NCBI RefSeq assembly: GCF_000746095.1 | Contig: NZ_JQKP01000001.1 | Coordinates: forward strand, 372,001-436,000 | DNA length: 64,000 nucleotides | From: Ferriphaselus sp. R-1 | GTDB lineage: Bacteria > Pseudomonadota > Gammaproteobacteria > Burkholderiales > Gallionellaceae | Reading direction: 5' to 3' | Part shown: piece by piece, positions 1 to 12,414 of the stretch | How positions within the stretch are numbered: position 1 is the stretch's first letter | How the letters are laid out: each line of letters begins with the position of its first letter | The notes under the pieces: generated by a model | What the model was told of the DNA's origin: nothing | The model's input: only the letters and a program-made list of their open reading frames with translations | Database searches by the model: none | Translations under genes and position numbers: made by a program

Positions 1-104
1 AGTTGGTGAAGATACCGATGCTGGGCAGCGTCGAAAGCCTGAACGTCTCGGTGAGTACCGGCATCTGCCTGTTCGAGGCGCGGCGGCAGCGGGCGGCGGG
101 TTGA
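1..104 (+). CDS. rlmB: 23S rRNA 2'-O-ribose methyltransferase RlmB, C-terminal end (partial)
   Basis: Only the last 33 codons are present, read in the frame starting at base 3 and ending with TGA at 102-104. The peptide contains [17 protein letters not shown], the C-terminal SPOUT-knot motif of TrmH/RlmB-type methyltransferases (motif 3, the region that binds SAM in the knot). RlmB methylates G2251 of 23S rRNA. The family call rests on this motif alone, so another TrmH-family SPOUT enzyme is possible. The gene precedes hfq by about 130 bases. Confidence 0.75.
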   Translation, partial: LVKIPMLGSVESLNVSVSTGICLFEARRQRAAG

Positions 105-231
105 GGCATCGGACCTGCTTACCACTGACCGTTTTCTCGTGGAAACTGTCTTGGGTGAGCGGGCTCCTCTTTCGGGATGGGGAAAAATCCAGTAGAGTGG
201 CCTCCCCAAAAACAACAAAGCGAGTAGAACC

Positions 232-462
232 ATGAGCGCAAAAGGGCAACAGTTACAAGACCCGTTCCTGAACACGCTGCGCAAAGAGCATGTGCAGGTC
301 GCCATCTACCTGGTGAACGGCATCAAGCTGCAGGGCCAGGTCGAGTCGTTCGATCAATACGTGGTGCTGCTTAAGAACACCGTGACCCAGATGGTCTACA
401 AGCATGCGATCTCGACCATCGTTCCGGCGCGCGCGGTCACCATCCCCTACGACGCTGATTGA
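232..462 (+). CDS. hfq: RNA chaperone Hfq
   Basis: Hfq forms a ring-shaped hexamer that pairs small RNAs with mRNAs. The 76-residue protein is nearly all Sm core, with the Sm2 signature YKHA at residues 56-59, proximal-face Gln42/Tyr43 and distal-face Tyr26/Lys32. It lacks most of the long flexible tail of enterobacterial Hfq (102 aa), as is usual in betaproteobacteria. It is the first gene of a tight run hfq-hflX-hflK-hflC-DUF2065-hisZ-purA, and its stop overlaps the hflX start (TGATG). Confidence 0.98.
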   Translation: MSAKGQQLQDPFLNTLRKEHVQVAIYLVNGIKLQGQVESFDQYVVLLKNTVTQMVYKHAISTIVPARAVTIPYDAD

Positions 463-1643
463 TGTCGGCCAGTAAACCGGCCACGGAAGTGGCGGTTCTG
501 GTCAGCCTGAATTTCGGCGAGCCGGATTACGCCGAGAGCCGCGAGGAGCTGCGCCTGCTGGCGGAAAGTGCTGGCGTGAACGTGTGTGCGATGGTCGAGG
601 GGCGGCGCTATCGGCCCGATCCTTCGCTGTTCGCCGGCAGCGGCAAGGTCGACGAGATCGCCTCCATCGCCGAGCAGCACGAGGCCAGCGTCGTCATCTT
701 CAACCACGATCTTTCCCCGGCGCAGATGCGCAATCTGACCGCGCGCATGAACATCCGCGTGATCGATCGCACCATGCTGATCCTCGACATCTTTGCCTTG
801 CGGGCGAACAGCCACGAGGGCAAGGTGCAGGTCGAGCTGGCCCAGCTCAAATATCTTTCCACGCGTCTGGTCGGCCTGAATCAGGACATGGGGCAGCAGA
901 AGTTCGCTGTGGGAGCGCGCGGTCCCGGCGAGACTCAGCTCGAACTGGACAGGCGCAAGCTGGCGCGGCGGGTCGAGCTGCTCAATGATCGGCTGAAGCA
1001 ATTGAAGAAGCAGCGCGCCTTGCAGCGCCGCGCGCGGCAGCGCAACGCGGTGTTGTCGGTATCCATCGTCGGCTACACCAATGCCGGAAAGTCCACTATG
1101 TTCAACCGGCTGACCCAGGCGGGCGTGTACGCCGCCAATCAGCTGTTCGCCACGTTGGATACCACCTCGCGCCGCATCTGGCTGCCGGGGCAGGCGAGTG
1201 AAGAGGATGGGAGGGTAGTGGGTTCGCAAGTGGTGGTGTCGGACACGGTCGGCTTCATCCGTCACCTCCCGCACGGCCTGGTGGCGGCGTTCCGTGGCAC
1301 GCTGGAAGAGACGGCGCAGGCCGATCTGTTGCTGCATGTGGTGGACATCAACAGCCCGGACCGCGACATCCAGATCGCCGAGGTGAACAAGGTGCTGGGC
1401 GAGATCGATGCCGACCAGATCCCGCAGGTGCTGGTGTTCAACAAGATCGATCTGGTAGGCTTGCCTGCCAGTGTCGAGCGGGACGAGTGTGGTAGAATCT
1501 GCCGCGTTTGCCTGAGCTCCAAGACGGGCGAAGGCATGGATGGATTGAGGCAGGCGCTGGTCGAGGCCAATGAGCAAAGTCAGGTGGCGCAATCGCGTCC
1601 GGTGGAAGAACCAACTCAGCAAGACGAGACGACATGGGATTGA
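462..1643 (+). CDS. hflX: Ribosome-associated GTPase HflX
   Basis: HflX binds the 50S subunit and splits stalled or hibernating ribosomes. The 393-residue protein has the HflX N-terminal domain with the glycine-rich GARGPGETQ segment, a basic coiled coil (about 165-195), then a GTPase domain: P-loop GYTNAGKST near residue 203, DTVGF near 260 and NKID near 326. I chose the ATG at 462, which overlaps the hfq stop by one base; an in-frame TTG at 459 adds only one residue. Its 3' end overlaps hflK by 10 bases, indicating translational coupling. Confidence 0.96.
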   Translation: MSASKPATEVAVLVSLNFGEPDYAESREELRLLAESAGVNVCAMVEGRRYRPDPSLFAGSGKVDEIASIAEQHEASVVIFNHDLSPAQMRNLTARMNIRVIDRTMLILDIFALRANSHEGKVQVELAQLKYLSTRLVGLNQDMGQQKFAVGARGPGETQLELDRRKLARRVELLNDRLKQLKKQRALQRRARQRNAVLSVSIVGYTNAGKSTMFNRLTQAGVYAANQLFATLDTTSRRIWLPGQASEEDGRVVGSQVVVSDTVGFIRHLPHGLVAAFRGTLEETAQADLLLHVVDINSPDRDIQIAEVNKVLGEIDADQIPQVLVFNKIDLVGLPASVERDECGRICRVCLSSKTGEGMDGLRQALVEANEQSQVAQSRPVEEPTQQDETTWD

Positions 1644-2824
1644 ACGACCCTCAGTGGGGAAACAAGAATAGCGGTGGTCCGCCCGATCTGGATGCGCTGG
1701 TGCGCAAGCTGAACGCCAAGCTGCAGGCGCTGCTGGATGGCCAGCGCGGTGGCGGCGCGGGCTCCGGTGGTGGCGGTGCGGCGATGAAGTTCGGCGGCGG
1801 ATTGGGGCTGCTGGTTATCATCGGCCTGCTGATCTGGGTCGGCAGCGGTTTTTATATCGTGGATGCCAGCCAGCGCGGCATGGTGCTGCGTTTCGGCAAG
1901 TTCGTCGAAGCCACAGAGGCGGGCCCGCGCTGGCATCTGCCGTATCCGTTCGAGACCGTGGAGATCGTCAATGTGAGCCAGGTGCGCACGGTGGAGATCG
2001 GTTACCGCGAGAATGTGAAGAACAAGATGCTGGACGAATCGCTGATGCTGACCGATGACGAGAACATTATCGACATCCAGTTCGCCGTGCAGTACTACCT
2101 GAAAGACCCCGCCGATTATCTGTTCAACAATGCCGTGCCGGCCAATGGCGATGCGCAGGCCTTGGTCCGCCAGGCTGCCGAGACCGCCATCCGCGAAGTG
2201 GTCGGCAAGAGCAAGATGGACTTCGTGCTGTACGAAGGTCGTGAGCAAGTGGCCGCAGCGGCGACCAAACTGATGCAGGACATCTCCGATCGCTACAAGT
2301 CGGGCATCCTCATTAGCAAGGTGACGATGCAGAACGCGCAGCCGCCCGAGCAGGTGCAGGCGGCGTTCGACGACGCGGTGAAGGCCGGGCAGGATCGGGA
2401 GCGCCAGAAGAACGAAGGTCAGGCGTATGCCAACGACGTGGTGCCGCGCGCCAAGGGTGCCGCCGCTCGTCTGTTGCAGGAGTCCGAAGGTTACAAACAG
2501 GCGATGATCGCCAACGCCGAGGGTGATGCCAGCCGCTTCAAGCAGATCCTGGTGGAATACGAGAAGGCGCCGCAGGTGACCCGCGAACGGATGTACATCG
2601 ACATGATGCAGCAAGTGATGAGCAGTACCAGCAAGGTGATGGTCGACCAGAAGAGCGGCAGCAATCTGCTCTATCTGCCCTTGGACAAACTGATGCAGGC
2701 GACCGCTGCCCCCGCATCTGCCGCCCCCGCCGAGGTGACCAAGGCCGCCGAATCGCAGCCGGTGCTGGATCCGGCGGCGCAGCGCACCCGTGAGACTTTG
2801 AGCCGTGACCGGGGAGGGCGCTAA
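1634..2824 (+). CDS. hflK: FtsH protease modulator HflK
   Basis: HflK is an inner-membrane SPFH/prohibitin-family protein that forms, with HflC, the large periplasmic cage around the FtsH protease. The 396-residue protein has a Gly-rich cytoplasmic N-terminus, one transmembrane helix at about residues 52-75, then an SPFH domain beginning FYIVDASQRGMVLRFGKF. The helical region from about 250 is rich in Ala, Glu and Lys, and the tail is Ala/Pro-rich. The start overlaps hflX and the stop is directly followed by the hflC ATG. Confidence 0.97.
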   Translation: MGLNDPQWGNKNSGGPPDLDALVRKLNAKLQALLDGQRGGGAGSGGGGAAMKFGGGLGLLVIIGLLIWVGSGFYIVDASQRGMVLRFGKFVEATEAGPRWHLPYPFETVEIVNVSQVRTVEIGYRENVKNKMLDESLMLTDDENIIDIQFAVQYYLKDPADYLFNNAVPANGDAQALVRQAAETAIREVVGKSKMDFVLYEGREQVAAAATKLMQDISDRYKSGILISKVTMQNAQPPEQVQAAFDDAVKAGQDRERQKNEGQAYANDVVPRAKGAAARLLQESEGYKQAMIANAEGDASRFKQILVEYEKAPQVTRERMYIDMMQQVMSSTSKVMVDQKSGSNLLYLPLDKLMQATAAPASAAPAEVTKAAESQPVLDPAAQRTRETLSRDRGGR

Positions 2825-3721
2825 ATGAGCAAGCATCAGAACAACCTGTTGATGGCGCTGATCGGTGCCGTGCTGTTCCTAAGCTTGAGCATCTTCGTGG
2901 TGGATCAGCGGCAGACTGCCATCGTGTTCCAGCTGGGTGAGATGAAGAGTGTGAAGACCGCGCCCGGCCTGTATTTCAAGGTGCCGCTGGTGCAGAACGT
3001 GCGCTACTTCGATTCGCGCATCCTGACCATAGACACGCCCGAGCCTGAGCGTTTCATCACTGCCGAGAAGAAGAATGTGCTGGTGGATTCCTTCGTGAAA
3101 TGGCGCATCGCCGACGTGAAGCAGTACTACATGAGCGTCAGCGGCGATGAGATGCGTGCCCAGACTCGCTTGATGCAGACGGTGAATGCCGCCATGCGCG
3201 AGGAGTTCGGCAAGCGCACCATCCATGAAGTGGTGTCGGGCGAGCGCGACGAGGTGATGAAGGTGCTGCGCGAGAAGACCAATGTCGATGCCGCCAAGAT
3301 CGGCGTGCAGGTGCTGGACGTGCGTCTGAAGCGGGTGGATTTCCCGAACGAGATCAGCAACTCGATCTATAGCCGCATGGATGCCGAGCGCAAGCGCGTC
3401 GCCAACGAGCTGCGCGCCACCGGCAATGCCGAGAGCGAGAAGATTCGCGCCGATGCGGACCGTCAGCGCGAGGTGATCCTGGCCGAGGCCTATCGCGAAG
3501 CGCAGAAGACCAAGGGCGAGGGCGATGCCAAGGCGGCAGCCATCTACGGCGCGGCCTTCGGCAAGAATCCGGAGTTCTATTCCTTCTATCGCAGTCTGGA
3601 AGCCTACAAGCAGAGCTTCAAGGACAAGAGCGACGTGATGGTGGTTGATCCGAGTTCCGCCTTCTTCAAGTATCTGAAGAGTTCGGGCAAGGCGGCTGGT
3701 GGCGCACCCGCTGCCAAGTAG
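2825..3721 (+). CDS. hflC: FtsH protease modulator HflC
   Basis: Partner of HflK in the HflKC cage that modulates FtsH. The 298-residue protein has an N-terminal membrane anchor (about residues 8-24), an SPFH domain beginning VVDQRQTAIVFQLGE, and a long charged helical region (about 190-250) containing RADADRQREVILAEA, typical of HflC. The start codon abuts the hflK stop with no spacer, so the two are co-translated; the next ATG follows immediately after this stop. Confidence 0.97.
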   Translation: MSKHQNNLLMALIGAVLFLSLSIFVVDQRQTAIVFQLGEMKSVKTAPGLYFKVPLVQNVRYFDSRILTIDTPEPERFITAEKKNVLVDSFVKWRIADVKQYYMSVSGDEMRAQTRLMQTVNAAMREEFGKRTIHEVVSGERDEVMKVLREKTNVDAAKIGVQVLDVRLKRVDFPNEISNSIYSRMDAERKRVANELRATGNAESEKIRADADRQREVILAEAYREAQKTKGEGDAKAAAIYGAAFGKNPEFYSFYRSLEAYKQSFKDKSDVMVVDPSSAFFKYLKSSGKAAGGAPAAK

Positions 3722-3907
3722 ATGGGCGATTACTGGGTGGCCGGGCTGGCGCTGATGCTGGTCATGGAAGGGATGATGCCCTTTTTGTTCCCGGCGGCCT
3801 GGCGCGAGACGTTCCAGCGCCTGATCCAGTTGTCGGATGGCCAGTTGCGCTTCATGGGTATCACCTCCATGCTGTGCGGTTTGTTACTGCTTTATTTTGC
3901 AAAGTAA
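3722..3907 (+). CDS. DUF2065 family small membrane protein
   Basis: A 61-residue protein with two predicted membrane helices (about residues 4-24 and 43-59) separated by a short amphipathic stretch with WRETFQRL. Size, WRETF motif and location between hflC and hisZ match the DUF2065 (YjeT-type) family, which is regularly found beside hflC. Its function is not established. The ATG immediately follows the hflC stop, so it is part of the same operon. Confidence 0.88.
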   Translation: MGDYWVAGLALMLVMEGMMPFLFPAAWRETFQRLIQLSDGQLRFMGITSMLCGLLLLYFAK

Positions 3908-3911
3908 AAGA

Positions 3912-6397
<2,486 letters not shown>

Positions 6398-6403
6398 TCT
6401 TTA

Positions 6404-6430
6404 CGGGCGCTGTAGCTGTGATAGCGCCCG
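6404..6430 (+). terminator. Hairpin after purA (possible terminator without clear U-tract)
   Basis: An 8-base-pair stem CGGGCGCT/AGCGCCCG with an 11-base loop lies 7 bases after the purA stop and 10 bases before tRNA-Leu. There is no T-run after it, so it may be a processing or pausing structure rather than an intrinsic terminator. Confidence 0.4.
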
Positions 6431-6439
6431 CAACCATCC

Positions 6440-6528
6440 GCCCGGGTGGTGAAATTGGTAGACACAACGGACTTAAAATCCGTCGACTGGAAACAGTTGT
6501 ACCGGTTCGATTCCGGTCCCGGGCACCA
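6440..6528 (+). tRNA. tRNA-Leu (anticodon UAA)
   Basis: The 89-base sequence folds as a class II tRNA: acceptor GCCCGGG pairs with CCCGGGC, the anticodon loop reads CTTAAAA with anticodon TAA, and there is a long variable arm and a GGTTCGATTCC T-arm. The 3' CCA is encoded. Confidence 0.97.
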
Positions 6529-6596
6529 TACAGAGAAATCGGTAGCGCCTTGCGGGTACGAGTGCTCTGAAAAGAGTGGAGTTGTCCGGGATGGCC

Positions 6597-6626
6597 TTGC
6601 CAAAAGGTGTGTTGTTCGGATATATT
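6597..6626 (+). promoter_or_regulatory. Candidate sigma-70 promoter between the two tRNAs
   Basis: TTGCCA (6597-6602) and TATATT (6621-6626) are separated by 18 bases and lie about 85 bases upstream of tRNA-Pro. They could drive tRNA-Pro independently of the purA/tRNA-Leu transcript. The rest of the 180-base gap shows no other recognisable feature. Confidence 0.4.
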
Positions 6627-6709
6627 CGCGCCCCTTGGAAGTGTACTGGAGGGTCCCGAGGCTAGGGGTCTTCGCGGTGGTTCTGTATGCCGTGTACGCG
6701 CAATGATTT

Positions 6710-6786
6710 CGGGGTGTAGCTCAGCCTGGTAGAGTGCTACGTTCGGGACGTAGAAGCCGGAGGTTCGAATCCTCTCACCCCGACCA
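6710..6786 (+). tRNA. tRNA-Pro (anticodon CGG)
   Basis: The 77-base sequence forms a cloverleaf: acceptor CGGGGTG/CACCCCG, anticodon stem CTACG/CGTAG enclosing loop TTCGGGA with anticodon CGG, T-arm GGTTCGAATCC, and encoded CCA. It is followed within 14 bases by an intrinsic terminator. Confidence 0.97.
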
Positions 6787-6799
6787 GATCAGGAAGAAG

Positions 6800-6829
6800 G
6801 GTCAGCTAGATGCTGACCTTTTTCTTTTA
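6800..6829 (+). terminator. Rho-independent terminator after tRNA-Pro
   Basis: A 7-base-pair stem GGTCAGC/GCTGACC with a 5-base loop is followed by TTTTTCTTTT. Confidence 0.85.
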
Positions 6830-6922
6830 TCGGTCTGACATAAGGGTTATTATCCAGCCTACATTGAATATTGACGGCGAGTGGGGGTATGCCCACTGAT
6901 AACGATAGAGGAGAAGGGAATT

Positions 6923-7693
6923 ATGGCAATCGAACTCTTCAATGATGGCAAGCATCTGTGCTTGATGTTCGATGACCTGGTGGACGATACCGCCAATGTC
7001 GCGGTGCAGGCGAACCAGTTCCTGATCGTGGACAACGGTCATGGTGCGTTGATCGATCCGGGCGGCAACATGACCTACAACGGTCTGCTGATGGCCATGC
7101 ACAACTATTTCCCCCCCAAGCGTCTGGAATACATCCTCGCTTCGCACGCTGATCCGGACATCATCGCATCGATCAACAAGTGGATGATCCATGCGGATTG
7201 CAAGGTGGTGATCTCCAAGCTGTGGGCGCGTTTCGTGCCGCATTTCTGCAGCGTGGGCAATGCCGAGGGGCGTATCCAGTCCATTCCGGACGAGGGCATG
7301 AACCTGGCCTTGGGTAGTTCCATCATCAAGGCGGTTCCGGCGCATTTCATGCACTCTGAGGGCAATTTCCAGTTCTACGATCCGATCAGCAAGATACTGT
7401 TCTCGGGCGACATGGGCGCATCCATCGTGCCGCATAATGAGGCGGATACCCCGGTGACGGATTTCAATGCACACATCCCCACGATGGAAGGCTTCCATCG
7501 CCGCTATATGATCTCCAACAAGATCTGTCGCTACTGGGTGAACATGGTGCGCCAGCTGGATGTGGAGATGATCGTTCCGCAGCATGGCCGTATGTTCAAG
7601 GGCAAGAAGATGGTGAACGAATTCCTCGGGTGGATCGAGAACCTCCCATGTGGCGTGGACATCATGACGCAGGACAATTATCGCCTGCCATAG
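6923..7693 (+). CDS. Diiron metallo-beta-lactamase-fold protein, oxygen-binding (ODP-like)
   Basis: A 256-residue stand-alone metallo-beta-lactamase-fold protein resembling the diiron core of flavodiiron proteins, without the flavodoxin domain. All six expected metal ligands can be placed: His75, Asp77 and Asp79 (in SHADPDI), His144, Asp163 (SGD) and His221. Ile80 occupies the position that is His in hydrolytic family members. This matches ODP-type proteins, one of which, in Treponema, is a diiron O2/Fe sensor for chemotaxis. The start is ATG 6923 after GAGGAGAAGG. A soluble chemoreceptor follows 94 bases downstream on the same strand, supporting a sensory role. NO or O2 reduction is the alternative but would need a separate electron donor. 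Confidence 0.75.
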   Translation: MAIELFNDGKHLCLMFDDLVDDTANVAVQANQFLIVDNGHGALIDPGGNMTYNGLLMAMHNYFPPKRLEYILASHADPDIIASINKWMIHADCKVVISKLWARFVPHFCSVGNAEGRIQSIPDEGMNLALGSSIIKAVPAHFMHSEGNFQFYDPISKILFSGDMGASIVPHNEADTPVTDFNAHIPTMEGFHRRYMISNKICRYWVNMVRQLDVEMIVPQHGRMFKGKKMVNEFLGWIENLPCGVDIMTQDNYRLP

Positions 7694-7787
7694 CGCAGTA
7701 ATGAGGGGGCATTCCCCCTTTGCTCAAGGTATCCCCCTCGCTGCCGATACGGTGTAATGACACGAGAGTATAGGCAAGGAGGGGGAC

Positions 7788-8921
7788 ATGTTTTTCGGAA
7801 GCTCAAAAGAAGAAGTGCTGCGCTTGCAGGAGAGGCTGCGTCTGTCCGAGCGCAGGAATCAGGAACTGGAATCCGAGTTGATGGCGGCACATCAGCGGGT
7901 CGCCGAGGCCCAGTCCTCGCTCGATGCCCTGAACCGGCGTGAATCCATCTCGTCCAGTCTGCATCAGAATATGCAGGCGTTTGGCGATTCCTTCTCTGCC
8001 CTCCAGCAGTCCCAGCTTCAAGTCGCAGGCACCATGCGTGACGAGAAAGCCCATGCCATCGAGGCGGCCAGTATCTCCGGGGCCAATCGAGCCGCTGTCG
8101 TGCAGATCGCCGAGAGCTTGGATGCCTTGTCGAAGGATACCCAGCAGACCTCCCAGAACGTCCATAGCCTGACCCAGCGCGCCGGGCAGATCGGCGGCAT
8201 TGTCAAGCTGATCAAGGAGGTGGCGGATCAGACCAACCTGTTGGCACTCAATGCGGCGATCGAAGCGGCGCGGGCGGGCGAGCAGGGGCGTGGCTTCGCG
8301 GTGGTGGCCGACGAAGTGCGCAAGCTGGCTGAGCGGACTGCCAACGCGACCAACGAGATCGCGGGTCTGGTCGCCGTGATACAGCAAGAGACCGAGCAGA
8401 CGCGTAGCCAGATGATGCAATGGGCACAGAAATCGGATGCGTTCAGTCGGGAGGTGGCTCAGGTCATGGATAACATGAAGAGCCTGCTCAGTCTGTCCAA
8501 CCAGATGGAAGGCACGATCTCCGCCGCCGCCCTGCGTAGTTTCATCGAGGTCGCCAAGATCGACCATATCCTGTTCAAGTTCGAGCTATATAAGGCGTTC
8601 ATGGGGGTTTCTGAACGCACGCCGGAAGGACTCACGTCCCACGCGGAATGCAGACTGGGGAAATGGTACAACGAGGGTGAGGGCAAAGAATGCTTCTCCA
8701 GGCTAGACGGCTACCGGGAGATGGATACCCCCCATCGACAAGTGCATGAGAACGGCAAGGCGGCTCTGGAGGCTTGGCGTGCGGGGCAGTTCGAGCAGGG
8801 CTTGGCACTGTTGGCGAAAACGGAGTCTGCCAGCATGGAGGTGATCGTTGCGCTGGATCGTATCGCCAGGGCCGGGGAGGCCGATGTCAGCTTGTTGTGT
8901 CACTCACACAGTACTCATTGA
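7788..8921 (+). CDS. Soluble methyl-accepting chemotaxis protein with C-terminal CZB zinc-binding domain
   Basis: A 377-residue chemoreceptor without transmembrane helices. It has an N-terminal coiled coil (about 5-50), an MCP signalling region whose CheA/CheW-contacting hairpin is at about residues 143-184 ([18 protein letters not shown]), and a C-terminal CZB domain. The CZB ligand set is His260, Cys288 (in [10 protein letters not shown]), His316 and His320. CZB domains bind zinc and can sense oxidants. The upstream ODP-like gene suggests this receptor relays an O2 or iron signal from that protein; this is an inference from adjacency. No chemotaxis kinase genes are in the window. Confidence 0.9.
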   Translation: MFFGSSKEEVLRLQERLRLSERRNQELESELMAAHQRVAEAQSSLDALNRRESISSSLHQNMQAFGDSFSALQQSQLQVAGTMRDEKAHAIEAASISGANRAAVVQIAESLDALSKDTQQTSQNVHSLTQRAGQIGGIVKLIKEVADQTNLLALNAAIEAARAGEQGRGFAVVADEVRKLAERTANATNEIAGLVAVIQQETEQTRSQMMQWAQKSDAFSREVAQVMDNMKSLLSLSNQMEGTISAAALRSFIEVAKIDHILFKFELYKAFMGVSERTPEGLTSHAECRLGKWYNEGEGKECFSRLDGYREMDTPHRQVHENGKAALEAWRAGQFEQGLALLAKTESASMEVIVALDRIARAGEADVSLLCHSHSTH

Positions 8922-8939
8922 GGAATTCGAGTGTGAGGT

Positions 8940-8968
8940 AAAAAGCGGCGCGAGTGCGCCGCTTTTTA
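8940..8968. terminator. Bidirectional terminator between the chemoreceptor and glcG-like genes
   Basis: A strong palindrome AAAAGCGGCGC/GCGCCGCTTTT with a short GAGT loop and T-runs on both strands lies between convergent genes and can end both transcripts. Confidence 0.85.
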
Positions 8969-8969
8969 T

Positions 8970-9368
8970 TTACAGGGCGGCGATGCCTGCGGCGGCGATC
9001 TGGCCGTCCTGAACAGCGCGTACGCCGCTGATTCCCAGCCCGCCGATCACCACACCGTCGCGCAGCAGCGGCACGCCACCTTCCGCCGGGATCACGCCGG
9101 GCAAGGCGAGGTGGATCAATCGGCCAGTCTGCACTGCCGTCTCCGAGTCCTTGGTGGCGTATTGGAACGCCACCGCTGCATGCGCCTTCATCATCGCCGT
9201 CTCCACGCTGCCGAACTTGGTGTCGTGGCTGCGTTGCAGGTAAAGCAGATGGCCACCGTCATCGGCGACGGCGATGGTCACTTTCCAGCCGTTGGCGAGT
9301 GCTTCAGTCTCAGCGGCGGCGGCGACGCGACGGGCATCATCCAGAGTGAGGACGGGTTTGGTGGTCAT
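8970..9368 (-). CDS. GlcG/HbpS-like (DUF336) protein
   Basis: A 132-residue protein of the GlcG/HbpS heme-degrading-like family. It has the family's LTLDDARRVAAAAE start, VAVADDGG-type core (IAVADDGGHLLYLQR), and the glycine-rich PAEGGVPLLRDGVVIGGLGISG segment. Family members bind heme or cobalamin, or act in glycolate metabolism, but the ligand cannot be told from sequence. No signal peptide is seen, so it is probably cytoplasmic. It is the last gene of the exbB-to-adk operon, starting 2 bases after the adk stop. Confidence 0.8.
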   Translation of the reverse strand: MTTKPVLTLDDARRVAAAAETEALANGWKVTIAVADDGGHLLYLQRSHDTKFGSVETAMMKAHAAVAFQYATKDSETAVQTGRLIHLALPGVIPAEGGVPLLRDGVVIGGLGISGVRAVQDGQIAAAGIAAL

Positions 9369-9370
9369 GC

Positions 9371-10835
<1,465 letters not shown>

Positions 10836-10839
<4 letters not shown>

Positions 10840-11024
10840 TTTGCTGCTTCGGCTTCTTCCGGTGTTAGCTTGCGTGCCTCATCGGCCAGCATCACCGGGA
10901 TGCCATCCTGAATGGAAAAGGCCAAGCGGTCGGCTCGGCAGACCAGTTCCTGCTCGGCCTTGCGGTAAATCAGCGGCGATTTGCACAGCGGGCAAACCAG
11001 AATCTCAAGCAGCTTGGCATCCAT
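10836..11024 (-). CDS. Trm112 family (YcaR-like) small protein
   Basis: A 62-residue protein starting [18 protein letters not shown], with the CPLC pair typical of the Trm112/UPF0434 family. In eukaryotes and archaea Trm112 is an activating subunit of methyltransferases; the bacterial role is unclear. The second zinc-ligand pair is reduced to one Cys (LVCRAD). It sits, as in many proteobacteria, between lpxK and kdsB, overlapping lpxK by 20 bases and kdsB by 4. Confidence 0.88.
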
Positions 11025-11988
11025 TGATCTTGTCCAGAATTCGTTCGGTGAGTGAGGTGTCCACCTGCGCGTCCACCCGCAATACCCAGCAGCGCTCGTG
11101 TGCGAAGGCGGCGCATTTTACCGCATCTTTCTCGGTCATGAGTATCGCGTCGGCAGCGGGCAGGTCGAGGTCGGCGGCACGGTAGGGGTGATGGTCGGGA
11201 AAGGGGTGGCGGGTGATGGTCAGCCCCAGCGATTCCAGGTGACGGAAGAAACGTTCGGGGTGGCCGATGCCCGCGACAGCGTGCAGTGTTTGTCCGGCGA
11301 AGTCCGTGGGCCGGGCCAGCGTGGCCGGGTTGAGCAGGTTATAGAACTGCTGTCCGTGCAAGCGCATGGCGAACTCGCCAGCCTCTGCCGAGCCGCCGTT
11401 GACCACGGTGGCATCCACGCAGCGCAGGCGGGTGACCGGTTCGCGCAAGGGGCCGGCAGGCAGCAACTGGCCGTTGCCAAAGCGGCGCACGCCGTCCACC
11501 ACGGCGATCTCGAAATCGCGGCGCAGGCGATAATGCTGGAGGCCGTCATCGGACAGGATCACATCGCATTCGGGGTGGGCGGCGAGCAGGGCGTTCCCGG
11601 CGGCAACCCGGTCGCGGCCTATCCACACCGGGCACAGGCCGCGCTGGGTCATCAGCAAGGGTTCGTCGCCCACTTGGTCGCCTGTGTCGGACTTGCGCAC
11701 TTCCTGCGGCTGGGTGGCGCTGCCGCCATAGCCCCGGCTGATGATGCCGGGATGCCAGCCCGCGTCCAGCAGTTGCTGTGCCAGCCACAAGGTGAGCGGG
11801 GTCTTGCCGCTGCCGCCGACGCTGATGTTGCCGACGATGATGACGGGAACGGGGAGGGCGTGGCTGCGGAGAATTCCGCTACGGTAGAAGGCCCAGCGCG
11901 TAGCCGCAAGGGCGCGGAACAACCAGCTTGTCGGCAGCAGGACGAGGTGCAGTGGCGTGTAGCCGGTCCAGTGCCGTTCCAGCCCCAT
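11005..11988 (-). CDS. lpxK: Tetraacyldisaccharide 4'-kinase
   Basis: LpxK phosphorylates the 4' position of the lipid A disaccharide to give lipid IVA at the inner membrane. The 327-residue protein has an N-terminal hydrophobic anchor (about 11-30) and the P-loop [11 protein letters not shown] (GGSGKT at 58-63). [11 protein letters not shown] follows, containing the second conserved Asp-Asp-Gly motif. The start overlaps the exbD stop by one base, within the exbB-exbD-lpxK-Trm112-kdsB-adk operon. Confidence 0.97.
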   Translation of the reverse strand: MGLERHWTGYTPLHLVLLPTSWLFRALAATRWAFYRSGILRSHALPVPVIIVGNISVGGSGKTPLTLWLAQQLLDAGWHPGIISRGYGGSATQPQEVRKSDTGDQVGDEPLLMTQRGLCPVWIGRDRVAAGNALLAAHPECDVILSDDGLQHYRLRRDFEIAVVDGVRRFGNGQLLPAGPLREPVTRLRCVDATVVNGGSAEAGEFAMRLHGQQFYNLLNPATLARPTDFAGQTLHAVAGIGHPERFFRHLESLGLTITRHPFPDHHPYRAADLDLPAADAILMTEKDAVKCAAFAHERCWVLRVDAQVDTSLTERILDKINGCQAA

Positions 11989-12410
11989 TACTTACTGCGT
12001 TTCTCTGTCTTGAAGGTGATGCTGGTATAGCCGGCCAGGCGCGCGGCTTCCATGATGTTGACCACGGATTGGTGCGTGGCCTTGGCATCGGCGTTGATGA
12101 CGATGACCGGCTCTTTGTCCTCACCTGCCGCGCGTCTCAGCTCGGCGGCCAGACTTTCCACGCCGGAATACAGCGCCGGTTTCTCGTCGATGGCGTAGTT
12201 CTCGGTCGCGTCCACCGAGACGTTGATCTGCTTGTTCACCTTGGCCGAGGGGTTGTCGCCGCCCGCCTGTGGCAGGTTGATCTGCAAACCGGAGAAATTG
12301 GCATAGGTGGTGGTGACCATCATGAAGATGAGGATCACCAGCAGGATGTCTATCATCGGGATCAGGTTGATCTCAGGCTCTTCGCGGGAGCGGCCACGCT
12401 GGAAGTTCAC
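11988..12410 (-). CDS. exbD: Biopolymer transport protein ExbD
   Basis: ExbD, with ExbB, converts proton-motive force into work for TonB-type or lipid-export-linked functions. The 140-residue protein has one N-terminal helix (about 17-35) with the conserved proton-path Asp21 in IPMIDILLVIL, and a periplasmic C-terminal domain. No tonB gene is adjacent; the location directly before lpxK is common in betaproteobacteria. Confidence 0.93.
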   Translation of the reverse strand: MNFQRGRSREEPEINLIPMIDILLVILIFMMVTTTYANFSGLQINLPQAGGDNPSAKVNKQINVSVDATENYAIDEKPALYSGVESLAAELRRAAGEDKEPVIVINADAKATHQSVVNIMEAARLAGYTSITFKTEKRSK

Positions 12411-12414
12411 GATC

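Noticed and set aside
447-1622. Long open frame on the minus strand opposite hflX (391 codons)
   Set aside because: It mirrors hflX codon bias in GC-rich DNA, has no recognisable domain or ribosome site, and hflX itself is certain.
6881-6922. Upstream GTG start for the ODP-like gene
   Set aside because: The ATG at 6923 has a good GAGGAGAAGG ribosome site and begins at the conserved domain start; the extension has no conserved features.
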